In this document: one piece after another, positions 9,055 to 17,793 of the stretch
Numbering within the stretch: the stretch's first letter is position 1
Layout of the letters: every line of letters begins with the position of its first letter
Assembly (NCBI RefSeq): GCF_003056335.1
Contig: NZ_PYWA01000006.1
Coordinates: forward strand, 62,001-126,000
Reading direction: 5' to 3'
Origin: Paracoccus indicus
GTDB lineage: Bacteria > Pseudomonadota > Alphaproteobacteria > Rhodobacterales > Rhodobacteraceae
DNA length: 64,000 nt
Translations under genes and position numbers: made by a program
Notes under the pieces: generated by a model
The model's input: only the letters and a program-made list of their open reading frames with translations
The model's database searches: none
What the model was told of the DNA's origin: nothing

Positions 9055-9975
9055 ATGCCACGCCATTCGATAAGGACCGCCCTGACGCTGATCGCTGCCC
9101 TCGCCTGCCTGCAGGCCGGACCGGCGGCGTCGCAGGATGCGGATCGGCTGACCGAACTGCGCAAGGCGGCCTTGGCGCGGACCAATGCGTCGCGGCAGGA
9201 TGCCGGGCTGGGGTCGCTGTCGCGCAGCACGGTTCTGGATGACGCCGCGCAGGGCCATGCGGAAGACATGCTGAGGCGGGATTATTTCGATCACGTCTCG
9301 CCCGATGGGACAGAGCCCTTCGATCGTTTCCTTGATGCCGGCGGAAGCCGCTAGTCCGTCAGCGGCGAGAATATCGCCACCTGCACAGGGTGCGCGGTTC
9401 CTCCCGATACCGCCCGCGTGGATGCCTTTCACGAAGGTTGGATGGACAGTCCGGGTCATCGGAAGAACATCCTGACGGAGGGCTTCGACAGTTTCGGCTT
9501 CGGCGTGGCAAGCAGGAACGACACCGTCTATGCCGTCCAGACTTTCTCGGGTCCCGGGGATGACGGTGCCGCGGGTGATGCGCTGGCCGGAACGGAATTT
9601 CCGGGAACGGCACTGCGATTGGTGAATGATCGCCGCGCCAAGGCCGGACTGGAGCCGCTTGCCCGCGACGCAGGTCTGGAACAGGCGGCGCAAGGCATTC
9701 TACAGCAAGGCACCGAGACGCTGCCCGACGATATCTTCCGCTTTCTGCCAGAAGGTTCGACGGGGTGGACAAGCCTTCAGGCGCAGATGGCCGCAGCAGG
9801 TGGATCGGGCACGACGGTGACCGGGGAAGACCTGTCCACTGTCATCGCGGATTGGTCGGATGCTGCGGATGCGGAAAGCATCCTCGGCGGCGGCGCCGCG
9901 ACCCACCTGGGGTTTGCCGCCGAGGCAGGCGACAACGGCCGCCTGTCGGTCGTCGCCCTGTTCGGCGCGAAATGA
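9055..9975 (+). pseudogene. CAP-domain (SCP/PR1-like) secreted protein interrupted by an in-frame TAG
   Basis: ATG 9055 follows AAAGGAAG and starts a signal peptide (TALTLIAALACLQAGPAASQD). The CAP domain runs DYFDHVSPDGTEPFDRFLDA, is cut by TAG at 9352-9354, then continues in the same frame as SVSGENIA...VDAFHEGWMDSPGHRKNIL to a TGA at 9975. The two halves join without a frame change into about 306 codons, and the conserved GENIA and SPGHRKNI motifs fall after the stop. Either a nonsense mutation has broken the gene, readthrough occurs, or one base is miscalled. A second, diverged CAP-like segment follows after residue 180 or so. Confidence 0.8.
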
Positions 9976-10610
9976 CCGGCTGACCGACGGTACTCATCAC
10001 CGACAGGCCAGCCGGGTTCCGGCATCCAGCTGCCGCAGAAACATACGGTGTGCAAAACCGGCGCCTGACGCACCATGCCATGAATGCGGATGCCGCGATC
10101 AGTACGTCGGGGCAAAAGCTCGCCATGTGTTGGCTGCAGGACGACCGTCAGATCGCCGATGGAACTGGCGAACCCCGAACCGCTTAATCAGCCCTGCCGT
10201 CGCGTGTGCCAGGCATGAAGTTGCCACAAGCTCATCGAAAAAACACCAAACCCGAGCGTTTCGGATCGAAAGCAACCCCCGCGGCCGCGAACCCCGCGGA
10301 CGAAAGCATGGCGAATGGGCGGATGTCTTGGTTTTGATATTATCGGTCACCCGCTCATCAGTGCACTTATCACGCGATCTATAAGCCCTGCAAAATGAAA
10401 ACCATTATTGTGAACGTAATTGGACCTCGATGACACGCGCGGCCGGCCGCATGACTGTTTCAGCTGACGAACATATTAGCAATTCCGGCAGTCTTGCGCC
10501 GATTTGGTTGATCTATGTTTGCCCTGGGAACATGGCGGCCAAGATGAAAGTTAATGGGCCATGGCAGCAAGATAATGCCAGGTGCTATTATCAAAATCAG
10601 GAAATGAACC
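9976..10610. other. Gene-free region upstream of manganese catalase
   Basis: 635 bases with no frame that has both a ribosome site and protein-like composition. It contains an EcfG-like promoter at 10527-10555 near its right end; I saw nothing else. Confidence 0.5.
10527..10555 (+). promoter_or_regulatory. EcfG/sigma-T-like general stress promoter of manganese catalase
   Basis: GGAAC (10527-10531), 18 bases, then GTTAAT (10550-10555). This matches the alphaproteobacterial general-stress promoter form GGAAC-N16/17-CGTT closely except for the C. It sits 56 bases before the start codon. A similar element precedes the SDR gene at 13874. Confidence 0.55.
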
Positions 10611-11435
10611 ATGTTCCATCATTCGAGCAAGCTTCAGTATCAGGTGCGCGTGGATCGCCCGGACCCTCAGTTCGCCAAGTTCCTGCAGCAGGCCATCGGC
10701 GGAGTCGAAGGTGAAATCCGTGTTGCAATGCAGTATTTCTTCCAGGCCATGGGCGCCCGTGGTGACAGCAAGTACCGCGACATGCTGATGATGACCGCAA
10801 CCGAGGAATTGTCGCACATCGAATTTCTTGGTCATGCCGTGGCCCTGAACCTGGAAGGGGCACCGCTGACGGTTCAGGAAGAGGCCGCCAAGGACCCTGT
10901 CGTCAATGCGATCATGGGGGGTGCGAACCCGCGCCACATCCTGTCCTCGGGCCTGTCGGCGATGCCCGTCAACGCCAATGGCGTTCCCTTCGACATGAGC
11001 CACGTCTACGCCACCGGCAACTTGGCCGCCGACATGATGGCCAATGCCACGGCGGAAAGTGGCGGTCGCGTTCTGGCATCGCGTCTGTACAACATGACCG
11101 ATGATGCCGGGATGAAGGACATGCTGTCCTTCCTGATCGCGCGGGACACGATGCACCAGCAGCAATGGCTGGCGGTGATCGAGGAATTGGGCGGTTGGGA
11201 AAAGGCCCTGCCGGTTCCGAACTCGACCCCGCAGGAGCATGAAGCAACCGAGCATTCCTATTACTTCCTGAACACCTCGCTGGACGAGCCGACCCCCGAA
11301 GGGCGCTGGACCTCGGGTCCGTCGCTGGACGGTGGCAGTGAATTCTCGGTCCGCGAAAAGCCCGAGCCCTTGGGACAGAAGCCCGATCTTGGCAAGGCGC
11401 GTCCGAACAGCGGCACGCAGGTCGAACAACAGTAA
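10611..11435 (+). CDS. Manganese catalase
   Basis: 274 residues of the dimanganese catalase family, which disproportionates hydrogen peroxide. The metal ligands known from the Lactobacillus enzyme are all found: Glu35 (GGVEGEIR), Glu66 and His69 (EELSHIE), Glu149 (ATAESGGR) and His182 (RDTMHQQQW). There is no signal peptide. ATG 10611 is preceded by AGGAAATGAACC. A GGAAC-type promoter lies upstream and two small stress-type genes follow within 260 bases, suggesting a general-stress operon. The C-terminus is a hydrophilic, probably disordered tail. Confidence 0.95.
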   Translation: MFHHSSKLQYQVRVDRPDPQFAKFLQQAIGGVEGEIRVAMQYFFQAMGARGDSKYRDMLMMTATEELSHIEFLGHAVALNLEGAPLTVQEEAAKDPVVNAIMGGANPRHILSSGLSAMPVNANGVPFDMSHVYATGNLAADMMANATAESGGRVLASRLYNMTDDAGMKDMLSFLIARDTMHQQQWLAVIEELGGWEKALPVPNSTPQEHEATEHSYYFLNTSLDEPTPEGRWTSGPSLDGGSEFSVREKPEPLGQKPDLGKARPNSGTQVEQQ

Positions 11436-11456
11436 TCCCATCAGCAGGAGGGAAGA

Positions 11457-11657
11457 ATGCCGCGTGATAAGAGTGATTTCTCGCATAAGGATAGCGCCAC
11501 CGACAGATCCGCGGGCGAAGGCGGTCTTCCCTCCGATGACGGCTACCTTCGGACGCAGGGTAAAGAACAGGGGCAATTGATCGGCAGCGCACTGGCGTTT
11601 CCGGTCATCGCGATCCTGGTGATCGCGGGCGCTATCCTCTGGTTCGCCCTAAGCTGA
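11457..11657 (+). CDS. Small single-pass membrane protein
   Basis: 66 residues: a charged N-terminal 40 residues and one hydrophobic helix at the C-terminus (LAFPVIAILVIAGAILWFAL). An excellent AGGAGG lies 6 bases before ATG 11457, and the gene is 21 bases after manganese catalase, so it is probably real and cotranscribed. I do not recognise the family; a stress-related membrane peptide is the most one can infer. Confidence 0.7.
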   Translation: MPRDKSDFSHKDSATDRSAGEGGLPSDDGYLRTQGKEQGQLIGSALAFPVIAILVIAGAILWFALS

Positions 11658-11691
11658 TTTCACAGTTGCACGATATAAAAAGGACCATGAC

Positions 11692-12141
11692 ATGGCTACC
11701 ACAGTTGGAACTGAAAGCGACTTCAAGGATCTGGTGACCAACTTGATCTATCTGGAACATGATGCAATTGCAGCCTATGACAGCACGATCGAGAAACTGT
11801 CCGATCCCTCGCTGTCGCAGCAGGTCATCCAGTTCCGCGACGACCATCAACAGCATCTGCGCGTCCTCAGGGACATCGCGGCCCAATCCGGGGCGACTTC
11901 GCCGAACGAGGGCGACATGAAGCAGATGCTGACGACGGGCAAGATCGCCTTGGCAAACCTGATGGGTGATGGCGCCATTCTGAAGGCGATGAAGACCAAT
12001 GAGGATGACACCGTGACCGCCTACGAGAGGGCGCGCGACCATCAGGATGCCATCCCGGCATCACGTGAATTCTTTGCCAAGGCTCTTGCCGATGAACAGC
12101 GCCACCGCGAATGGATGCAGGGTACATCGGGACAGCTGTGA
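11692..12141 (+). CDS. Ferritin-like (DUF2383-type) protein
   Basis: 149 residues, predicted all-helical, with carboxylate/histidine patterns of ferritin-like four-helix bundles: LIYLEHDAIAAYDSTIEKL, QFRDDHQQHLRVL and ALADEQRHREWM. Such proteins are common in general-stress clusters next to Mn-catalase; an iron-handling or protective role is inferred. Start ATG 11692 has AAAAGG upstream. It is the last gene of the catalase cluster, closed by a terminator 7 bases downstream. Confidence 0.8.
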   Translation: MATTVGTESDFKDLVTNLIYLEHDAIAAYDSTIEKLSDPSLSQQVIQFRDDHQQHLRVLRDIAAQSGATSPNEGDMKQMLTTGKIALANLMGDGAILKAMKTNEDDTVTAYERARDHQDAIPASREFFAKALADEQRHREWMQGTSGQL

Positions 12142-12147
12142 AGACAC

Positions 12148-12180
12148 GGGGCATCCATGCTTGATGGATGCCCCCTCCTT
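12148..12180 (+). terminator. Rho-independent terminator after the ferritin-like gene
   Basis: GGGGCATCCA (12148-12157), 7-base loop, TGGATGCCCC (12165-12174), followed by a short CTCCTTAT tail. Perfect 10-bp stem; the T-tract is imperfect. Confidence 0.75.
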
Positions 12181-12373
12181 ATCTGACACGTGATGGTTGG
12201 ATGAACTATGACCGGTATTCGTTCATAATTATCAAATGTGAGCGAAGAATAAACAGCTTCTTATCTCATCTTGCACAGTCGGTGCCGAAGAACATTCATT
12301 GGTTCTGATGAATAAGGTTGTATTCTAAAGAAGGTGCGGTTTGGTTGATTTCGCGGGGCTGTTTACTTTACAT

Positions 12374-12401
12374 CAGCTCATTCGAAATTTCGAATGAGCT
12401 G
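12374..12401. repeat. Perfect 28-bp palindrome with no loop
   Basis: Every base from 12374 to 12401 pairs with its mirror position; the centre is GAAATTTC and the outer arms begin CAGCTC and end GAGCTG. It contains ATTC-N8-GAAT, the form I recall for SqrR/BigR-type sulfide-responsive ArsR-family operators. There is no T-run, so it is not a standard terminator. It lies more than 600 bases from the next gene. Function unknown. Confidence 0.85.
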
Positions 12402-13018
12402 CTATATTTGATTGTGGAAACTTTCGATTTCATATTTGTGCTCGGCGGATCAAGCATATAATGGCGTTGCGTAAGAATTTACGGGTATGCCTCGGCAAGA
12501 CCTAATCGCTTTATGACAGCGCGAAGGGTAAGAGTATAAATCGCCACCTTGCTTGTATGGTCAAGACGATAAAAAGTAACCTCAGGCAGATCCATCATTG
12601 AGGACAGTGATTATCGTGAAAACGGCCTGTCGCTGATGCCCCCCTTCGATGACCAGCACGACGGTGCTATCGGTGCCATTTCTGGCGCGGCAGTCATGTT
12701 TCGGGCTGATGGTTCTCGCGCGGTGGAAACATTCGCCGGTATCGGTTCTCTTAGGCCCGGCTACCAATTGCCATCGTCTTGTTCGTTCAAGCAAGCCCTG
12801 ATCCGCTGACAAGCATAGCGCGTATCAAGTCCAAGAGCACGGTCCATGCTCGATTCGTCTGCCCTCTTTCGACCTAAAGAACGATCCGAACCCAACCAAC
12901 ACCGTGATCGTTCAGATTCTGATCGTCACCGAACGTATCGCAGTCAACCTGCGCACAACCCAAGGTCAAATGATCGACGGCCTTTGGGCAAGCGCAGCCC
13001 AAGCATGAGGGTTCAGGA

Positions 13019-13762
13019 ATGAAGACATATCTGCCGGCCGTGATACTGGGGTTTGCCCTGGGCGGGTTCTTCGATGGTGTGCTGCTGCATCAGATCCTTC
13101 AATGGCACCATCTTCTCAGCTTGGTGCCGGGCATCGACGACATGCGGATGCAGATCCTGTGGGACGGCTATTTCCACTTGGCGATGTATGTCGTGGCGCT
13201 GGTCGGGCTGATGGCCGTCTGGCGTCATCGGGCGGTGATCGGGCAGGATCCAAGACGGCGTCTCTGGGCGATGCTGCCGGTTGGTTTCGGTCTGTGGCAC
13301 AGCATCGATGCGGTGCTTTCGCATTGGGTTCTGGGCATCCACCGCATCAAGGTGGACAGTGCGGTGCCGCTGGCATGGGATCTGGGTTGGCTGATCGGCT
13401 TTGGCATCCTTCCGGCCGCGGCAGGCTTGTACCTTGCGTTGGGTCCGCGCGGTCCGGGGCGGCCATTGGGCGGGATCGTCGCCCTGTTGTCGGCTCTGAC
13501 CATCGGCATCGGCACATGGGCCGCACAACCACCCGCAAACAGCACGCTGACCTCGGTCGTCTTTAGTAAGTCCCTGTCCGAGGCGCAGATCCGCGAAAGG
13601 CTGGCCTCGGTCGGGGCTTCGGTCGTCTGGCAGGACGATGCCATGTCGATGGCCGTCGTGGACATGCCCGACGGCGGAGGGTGGCGTCTTTACGGGCAGG
13701 GTGCCTTGCTGGTCGCCGGTGCGGGGTTGCCCTCGGGCTGCTTCGGTTGGAGCCGCGCATGA
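13019..13762 (+). CDS. DUF2243 family membrane protein
   Basis: 247 residues. The N-terminal 160 residues contain about four hydrophobic helices with the DUF2243 pattern GGFFDGVLLHQILQWHHLLS and GYFHLAMYVVALVGL, rich in histidines inside the membrane. The C-terminal 85 residues (after AAQPPANSTL) are soluble, probably periplasmic. DUF2243 genes commonly occur near cytochrome oxidase assembly or stress genes, but the function is not established. Start ATG 13019 has GAGG upstream. Confidence 0.85.
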   Translation: MKTYLPAVILGFALGGFFDGVLLHQILQWHHLLSLVPGIDDMRMQILWDGYFHLAMYVVALVGLMAVWRHRAVIGQDPRRRLWAMLPVGFGLWHSIDAVLSHWVLGIHRIKVDSAVPLAWDLGWLIGFGILPAAAGLYLALGPRGPGRPLGGIVALLSALTIGIGTWAAQPPANSTLTSVVFSKSLSEAQIRERLASVGASVVWQDDAMSMAVVDMPDGGGWRLYGQGALLVAGAGLPSGCFGWSRA

Positions 13763-13797
13763 CCCGTCAAAGCGTCATCGGACGGGCGCAACGACAT

Positions 13798-13825
13798 GGA
13801 ACATCGGGCATCCTTGGAAGTTGTA
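13798..13825 (+). promoter_or_regulatory. EcfG-like promoter of the SDR gene
   Basis: GGAAC (13798-13802), 17 bases, then GTTGTA (13820-13825), 49 bases before the SDR start codon. Same class as the element before manganese catalase, which supports joint control by the general stress sigma factor. Confidence 0.5.
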
Positions 13826-13873
13826 GGCAACGATCCCTTCAACGCTGAAAACGAATGGTTCAGGAGACCGCGC

Positions 13874-14731
13874 ATGACCGATTATCCCCATCCGCCCTTT
13901 CCCGAACAGGAACAAGAATTGCCCGGCAGCTTTCGCAAGATGGACCCTGTCCCTGATCATGGCGAACAGACATGGAAGGGCGCCAATCGCCTCGAGGGGC
14001 GCATCGCGCTGATCACCGGTGCCGACAGCGGTATCGGGCGGGCAGTGGCCATCGCCTTTGCCCGCGAGGGCGCCGACCTGGCCCTGGTGTGTCTGAACGA
14101 AGACGGCGATATGCAGGACACGGCCGAACTGGTGCGTCAGGCTGGACGCGAATGCCTGGTGATCAAGACCGACCTGTCCCAAGCGCAGAATTGCCGTGAT
14201 GTGGTTGCACAGACCGTCGAACGCTTTGGCCGTATCGACATTCTGGTCAACAATGCCGCCCATCAGCGCAGCTTTGCGAAGATCGAGGATATCAGCGACG
14301 AGGAATGGCGCCATACCTTCGCCACGAACATCGACGCGATGTTCTATCTGACCAAGGCGGCCGTGGCACATATGGGCAGGGGGTCGGCCATCATCAATAC
14401 GGCCTCGGTCAATTCGGATCAGCCCAACCCCCAGCTGCTGGCCTATGCCACGACCAAGGGCGCGATCCAGAATTTTACCGCAGGCATCGCGCAGATGCTG
14501 GCCGAACGCGGCATCCGCGCGAATGTCGTGGCACCCGGCCCCGTCTGGACGCCACTGATCCCGGCCAGTTTCCCGGGCGAGAAGGTCAGCAAGTTCGGCC
14601 AGAACTATCCCATGGCGCGACCGGCCCAGCCTGCCGAGCTGGCCTCGGCCTATGTGATGCTGGCCGAGCCGATGTCCAGTTACGTTTCCGGCGCCACCAT
14701 TGCCGTCACCGGCGGACAGCCGATCATCTGA
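13874..14731 (+). CDS. SDR family oxidoreductase (YghA/glucose-ribitol dehydrogenase-like)
   Basis: 285 residues. After a proline-rich leader (YPHPPFPEQEQELPGSFRKM) comes the NAD(P)-binding TGADSGIGRAVA motif, then NNAA, and the catalytic YATTKGA (YxxxK). The leader and motif order are those of general-stress short-chain dehydrogenases such as YghA and B. subtilis GS39. Start ATG 13874 with AGGAGA upstream; an in-frame ATG at 13796 lies inside the probable promoter. The small gene downstream begins 10 bases after its stop. Confidence 0.9.
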   Translation: MTDYPHPPFPEQEQELPGSFRKMDPVPDHGEQTWKGANRLEGRIALITGADSGIGRAVAIAFAREGADLALVCLNEDGDMQDTAELVRQAGRECLVIKTDLSQAQNCRDVVAQTVERFGRIDILVNNAAHQRSFAKIEDISDEEWRHTFATNIDAMFYLTKAAVAHMGRGSAIINTASVNSDQPNPQLLAYATTKGAIQNFTAGIAQMLAERGIRANVVAPGPVWTPLIPASFPGEKVSKFGQNYPMARPAQPAELASAYVMLAEPMSSYVSGATIAVTGGQPII

Positions 14732-14741
14732 GGAGACCATC

Positions 14742-14948
14742 GTGACCAGAACACTTGCCTTGTTCGCAGCCCTTGCCGGGGCTGCGCTGCTGATCAGATC
14801 CTCGGCCCGCCACGGGGATGTCGGTGCACGGCGCCCCGTGCGTGATGCGGGTCCCGACCAGATGCGTGATCCGCCAAGGGAATGGACCGAAACGGATGAG
14901 CGGATGGATGAATCCTTCCCTGCCAGCGATCCCCCGGGTACCTATTGA
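14742..14948 (+). CDS. Small membrane-anchored protein ending in a DESFPASDPPG motif
   Basis: 68 residues from a GTG at 14742 with GAGGAGACC upstream. A short hydrophobic N-terminus (LALFAALAGAALLI) could anchor it; the rest is charged and ends MDESFPASDPPGTY, a tail seen in many small alphaproteobacterial stress-associated proteins. It is coupled to the SDR gene. Function unknown. Confidence 0.65.
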   Translation: MTRTLALFAALAGAALLIRSSARHGDVGARRPVRDAGPDQMRDPPREWTETDERMDESFPASDPPGTY

Positions 14949-15173
14949 GGTCCTCTGCTGCGGACCGACATGGCAGGCCGGGCGGCATCTGCAGCCTTGC
15001 CTGTCTTCGGGTCAGCGCGTGCGAGATATGGTCGATCGGGATTGGCTTGGCCTTGTCACGGCATGTCGATGCCCCATGTCGGGGGCAAATGGTGCCTTGC
15101 GACCCTGCACGGCAGGGCTTTGGTATCGGCAGGGTGAATGCGCCGGCCTGAAGCATTCAGAACCTTTCAACGC

Positions 15174-17018
15174 TCAGGTGGCATTCGGGCCAAGCCTCAG
15201 GGCGCGCAAGGCATTCAGAATGACGGCGACATCGATGACCTCTTGCAGCACCGCGCCCTGTACCGGGGCCAGGTACCCGAAGGCTGCCGCCACCATTCCG
15301 ATGACCGACAGCCCGATCCCAGCCACGACACTTTGCAGGGCGATGCGCTTTGCCCCGCGCGCCACCAGAAGGCCGGGCAGAAGGCGGTCTAGACGATCCA
15401 CCAGCAGGACAACGTCAGCGGCCTCGGCGCTGGCTGCGGCCCCGCGTGCGCCCATTGCGACGCCCACATCCGCCGCGGCCAGGGCGGGCGCATCGTTCAC
15501 GCCGTCGCCCACCATCATCACCGGTCCGTTTGCGCGCTCTGTCAGAATCAGTTGCACCTTTCGGGCCGGTGTCAGATCGGCATGGACGGCATCCAGCGCC
15601 AGGCCCTTGGCCACGGCCATCGCGACCGACCGGTGGTCACCCGTGGCCAGAACGATCCGTCCGATGCCGTGACGGTGCAGCGCGCTCAGCAGCGCGGCGA
15701 TCCCCGGTCGCAGGGCGTCCGCCATGACCAGCCAGCCTGCCGCCTGCCCATCGACCGCCACGGCCACCACGACCGCACCGGGTTCAGGCCGTGCCATATC
15801 CCAGGCAGCCACACCGGTGCGCGCCGCGACGAAATCCGTGCCGCCGACCACGACCGCGTGGCCATCCACAAGGCCGGTCACGCCCGCGCCCGGTGTTTCG
15901 ACTACATTCGTGGGAACTGGCAGGACCGCCCCCTTCGTTCGCGCGGCGGTCACCACGGCCTGCGCCACCGGATGCTGGGACACCTGATCCAGCGCCGCCG
16001 CAAGAATGAGCACCCTTTCCTGATCGAACCCGTCTGCCGCACGGACGGAAACGAGCACCGGCCGCCCATCCGTCAGCGTGCCTGTCTTGTCTACGATCAG
16101 CGTCTTGACACGGGCCATCGCCTCAAGCGCCCTTGCACCCTTGATCAGCACGCCGAACCGGGCCGCGCGGGACATGCCTGCGACCAGCGCCACCGGAACG
16201 GCCAGGATCAAGGGGCAGGGCGTCGCCACGACCAGCACGGCCACCGCGCGGATCGGATCGCCGGTCAGCCACCAGGCGGCGCTTGCCAGAACCACCGTCA
16301 CGACCAGAAAGACCAGTGAGAACCGGTCGGCCATGCGCGTCATCGGCGCCCGCGACGCCTGCGCTGCCCGGACCAGCCGCACGATCCCGGCATAGGTGCT
16401 GTCGGCCGCGCGATGGGTCGCGCACAGATCGAAGGCATCGCCCGCATTGGTCGCGCCGCTCAGCACGGTGGCACCGCGGGTCAGGCGGACGGGCAGCGAC
16501 TCTCCGGTCAGGGCGGATTGATCCAGCACGGCCTGATCCGAGCCAAGCGTTCCGTCCACGGGCGCGACCTCGCCCCGGCGGATCATCAGCAGGTCGCCGG
16601 GGACGATATCGTCAAGCGGGACCGTTAGCAGCCCACCGTCGCGCTGCAGGGTGGCGGTTCGGGCCACGCGCGACAACAGGTCCGACATCTCGCGCCGGGC
16701 GCGGCCTTGGGCAAAGCTTTCCAGAAACGTCCCGCCCGCATACATGAGCGCGACGACGGCAGCTGCCAGGGCTTCACCGAAGATCAACGCCGCCGACATG
16801 GAGAGCGCGGCGACGATGTCGAGGCCGACCTCTCTTCGGGCGAGGCTGCTGATGATCTCGGCAATAAGGCCGGCCAGAACGGGGATGACGCCCATCGACC
16901 AAGCCAGCTTGGCCAGAGCGTCCTGATCCGCCGACCAAAGGGCAAACCCCGCTGCCAGACCCGATCCGGCAATGGCCAGCAGGCCGATCTTTAGACGGTC
17001 GCGGGCCATGATCGGCAT
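15174..17018 (-). CDS. Heavy-metal P1B-type ATPase with TPC motif, lacking an N-terminal metal-binding domain
   Basis: 614 residues. Order of motifs: actuator TGES (171-174), membrane motif TPC at 266-268 (VVATPCPLILAVPVA), phosphorylated Asp310 in DKTGTLT, and hinge GDGVNDAPALAAADVGVAMG. No HMA domain or CxxC precedes the first helix. The usual CPC is replaced by TPC, which points away from the classical Cu and Zn pumps, but the cation cannot be assigned from this alone. The FNR box at 17096-17109 suggests induction under low oxygen. Start ATG 17018; ATG 17009 is an alternative. Confidence 0.88.
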   Translation of the reverse strand: MPIMARDRLKIGLLAIAGSGLAAGFALWSADQDALAKLAWSMGVIPVLAGLIAEIISSLARREVGLDIVAALSMSAALIFGEALAAAVVALMYAGGTFLESFAQGRARREMSDLLSRVARTATLQRDGGLLTVPLDDIVPGDLLMIRRGEVAPVDGTLGSDQAVLDQSALTGESLPVRLTRGATVLSGATNAGDAFDLCATHRAADSTYAGIVRLVRAAQASRAPMTRMADRFSLVFLVVTVVLASAAWWLTGDPIRAVAVLVVATPCPLILAVPVALVAGMSRAARFGVLIKGARALEAMARVKTLIVDKTGTLTDGRPVLVSVRAADGFDQERVLILAAALDQVSQHPVAQAVVTAARTKGAVLPVPTNVVETPGAGVTGLVDGHAVVVGGTDFVAARTGVAAWDMARPEPGAVVVAVAVDGQAAGWLVMADALRPGIAALLSALHRHGIGRIVLATGDHRSVAMAVAKGLALDAVHADLTPARKVQLILTERANGPVMMVGDGVNDAPALAAADVGVAMGARGAAASAEAADVVLLVDRLDRLLPGLLVARGAKRIALQSVVAGIGLSVIGMVAAAFGYLAPVQGAVLQEVIDVAVILNALRALRLGPNAT

Positions 17019-17095
17019 CTTGCGTGGCGATCCTCTGTCAAGGCGGCTGTCGTTTCAGACGCCATTCAGCATCCCATGGCGGATCGGGCCCGTCA

Positions 17096-17109
17096 TTGAT
17101 GCAGGTCAA
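17096..17109. promoter_or_regulatory. FNR/FnrL box upstream of the P-type ATPase
   Basis: On the minus strand this reads TTGACCTGCATCAA, one base from the consensus TTGAT-N4-ATCAA. It lies 78 bases upstream of the ATPase start and beyond the end of the Mla lipoprotein gene. FnrL activates low-oxygen genes in this family. Confidence 0.65.
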
Positions 17110-17151
17110 CGGGGCACAGGCCGGGCCGCGTGCTTTGGGCGGCGGCGCAGT

Positions 17152-17793
17152 TCACGGTCTGCGGCAGTGGTCAGGGTTCACGCCGGTCGCATTCAGCGCC
17201 CAATCGGTCATCTGGCCGATCAACTGCCGAGCGGCGGTATCGAAGGCCGGGATCAGATGTGCGGTGCGGGTGCTTTTCACGGGAACCGTCGTGGCAAAGC
17301 GGCCACGGGCGACGACCCTCGCCTCCATTTCTTCGACCAGATGCGCATCGACGCTCAGACGGACCAGCGTGCCTTCGGGGGTCAGCGCGACATTGAAGTC
17401 GCGGATCTCGGTGATCATGGCGACGTCGCCCGACAGGCCAAGGGGCGCGCGACCGACATGATCGAAGCTGCCGGTCGCACCGAGGCTTTCGACCAGCAGG
17501 CGCTGCAACATCGCGGGCACCGTGTCCCCCCATTCCGCATCGGGCAGATACTGCGTCTGCAGCGCCGAGGGTCGGATCATGATGCGGTTGCTGTCCAGCG
17601 TGCCGCGCGTCTTGGGTGGTTCGATCACCAGTTCGCCCACGCGCGACCGGGGGCAGGTCAGGGCCGCTGGCGCGCGCAGCTCGAACAGGTCGCGGTCCGG
17701 TTCGCCCTGCAGCGCGGACAGCGCGCCGCAACCGGGCAGGGTGGCCGTGGCGGCGATCAGAAGGGCGGTGGGCAGGCGCATGGGGAACCTCAT
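17152..17793 (-). CDS. ABC-type transport auxiliary lipoprotein (PqiC-like)
   Basis: 213 residues with a lipoprotein signal ending in the lipobox LPGC (Cys22 or thereabouts). The body matches the auxiliary-lipoprotein family that accompanies MCE lipid transporters: RVGELVIEPPKTRGTLDSNR and LPDAEWGDTVPAMLQRLLVE. It probably sits in the outer membrane and cooperates with the MlaD-like protein in moving phospholipid across the periplasm. Its start overlaps the MlaD stop by four bases, making it the last gene of a four-gene operon. Confidence 0.85.
   Translation of the reverse strand: MRFPMRLPTALLIAATATLPGCGALSALQGEPDRDLFELRAPAALTCPRSRVGELVIEPPKTRGTLDSNRIMIRPSALQTQYLPDAEWGDTVPAMLQRLLVESLGATGSFDHVGRAPLGLSGDVAMITEIRDFNVALTPEGTLVRLSVDAHLVEEMEARVVARGRFATTVPVKSTRTAHLIPAFDTAARQLIGQMTDWALNATGVNPDHCRRP

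Larger units (their letters stand above)
12142..13018. other. AT-rich gene-free region containing a long palindrome
   Basis: 877 bases, clearly richer in A and T than the surroundings between about 12200 and 12560, with no supportable gene. It holds the catalase-cluster terminator and a perfect 28-bp palindrome. Plus-strand frame 12600-12800 encodes a gene-like but start-less peptide that might be a decayed remnant; I cannot identify it. Confidence 0.5.

Noticed and set aside
9352..9354. TAG as a pyrrolysine codon
   Set aside because: No pylT, pylS or methylamine methyltransferase gene is visible and CAP proteins do not use pyrrolysine.
12582..12812. 76-codon minus-strand frame in the AT-rich region
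   Set aside because: No ribosome site, unlikely composition and no recognisable family.
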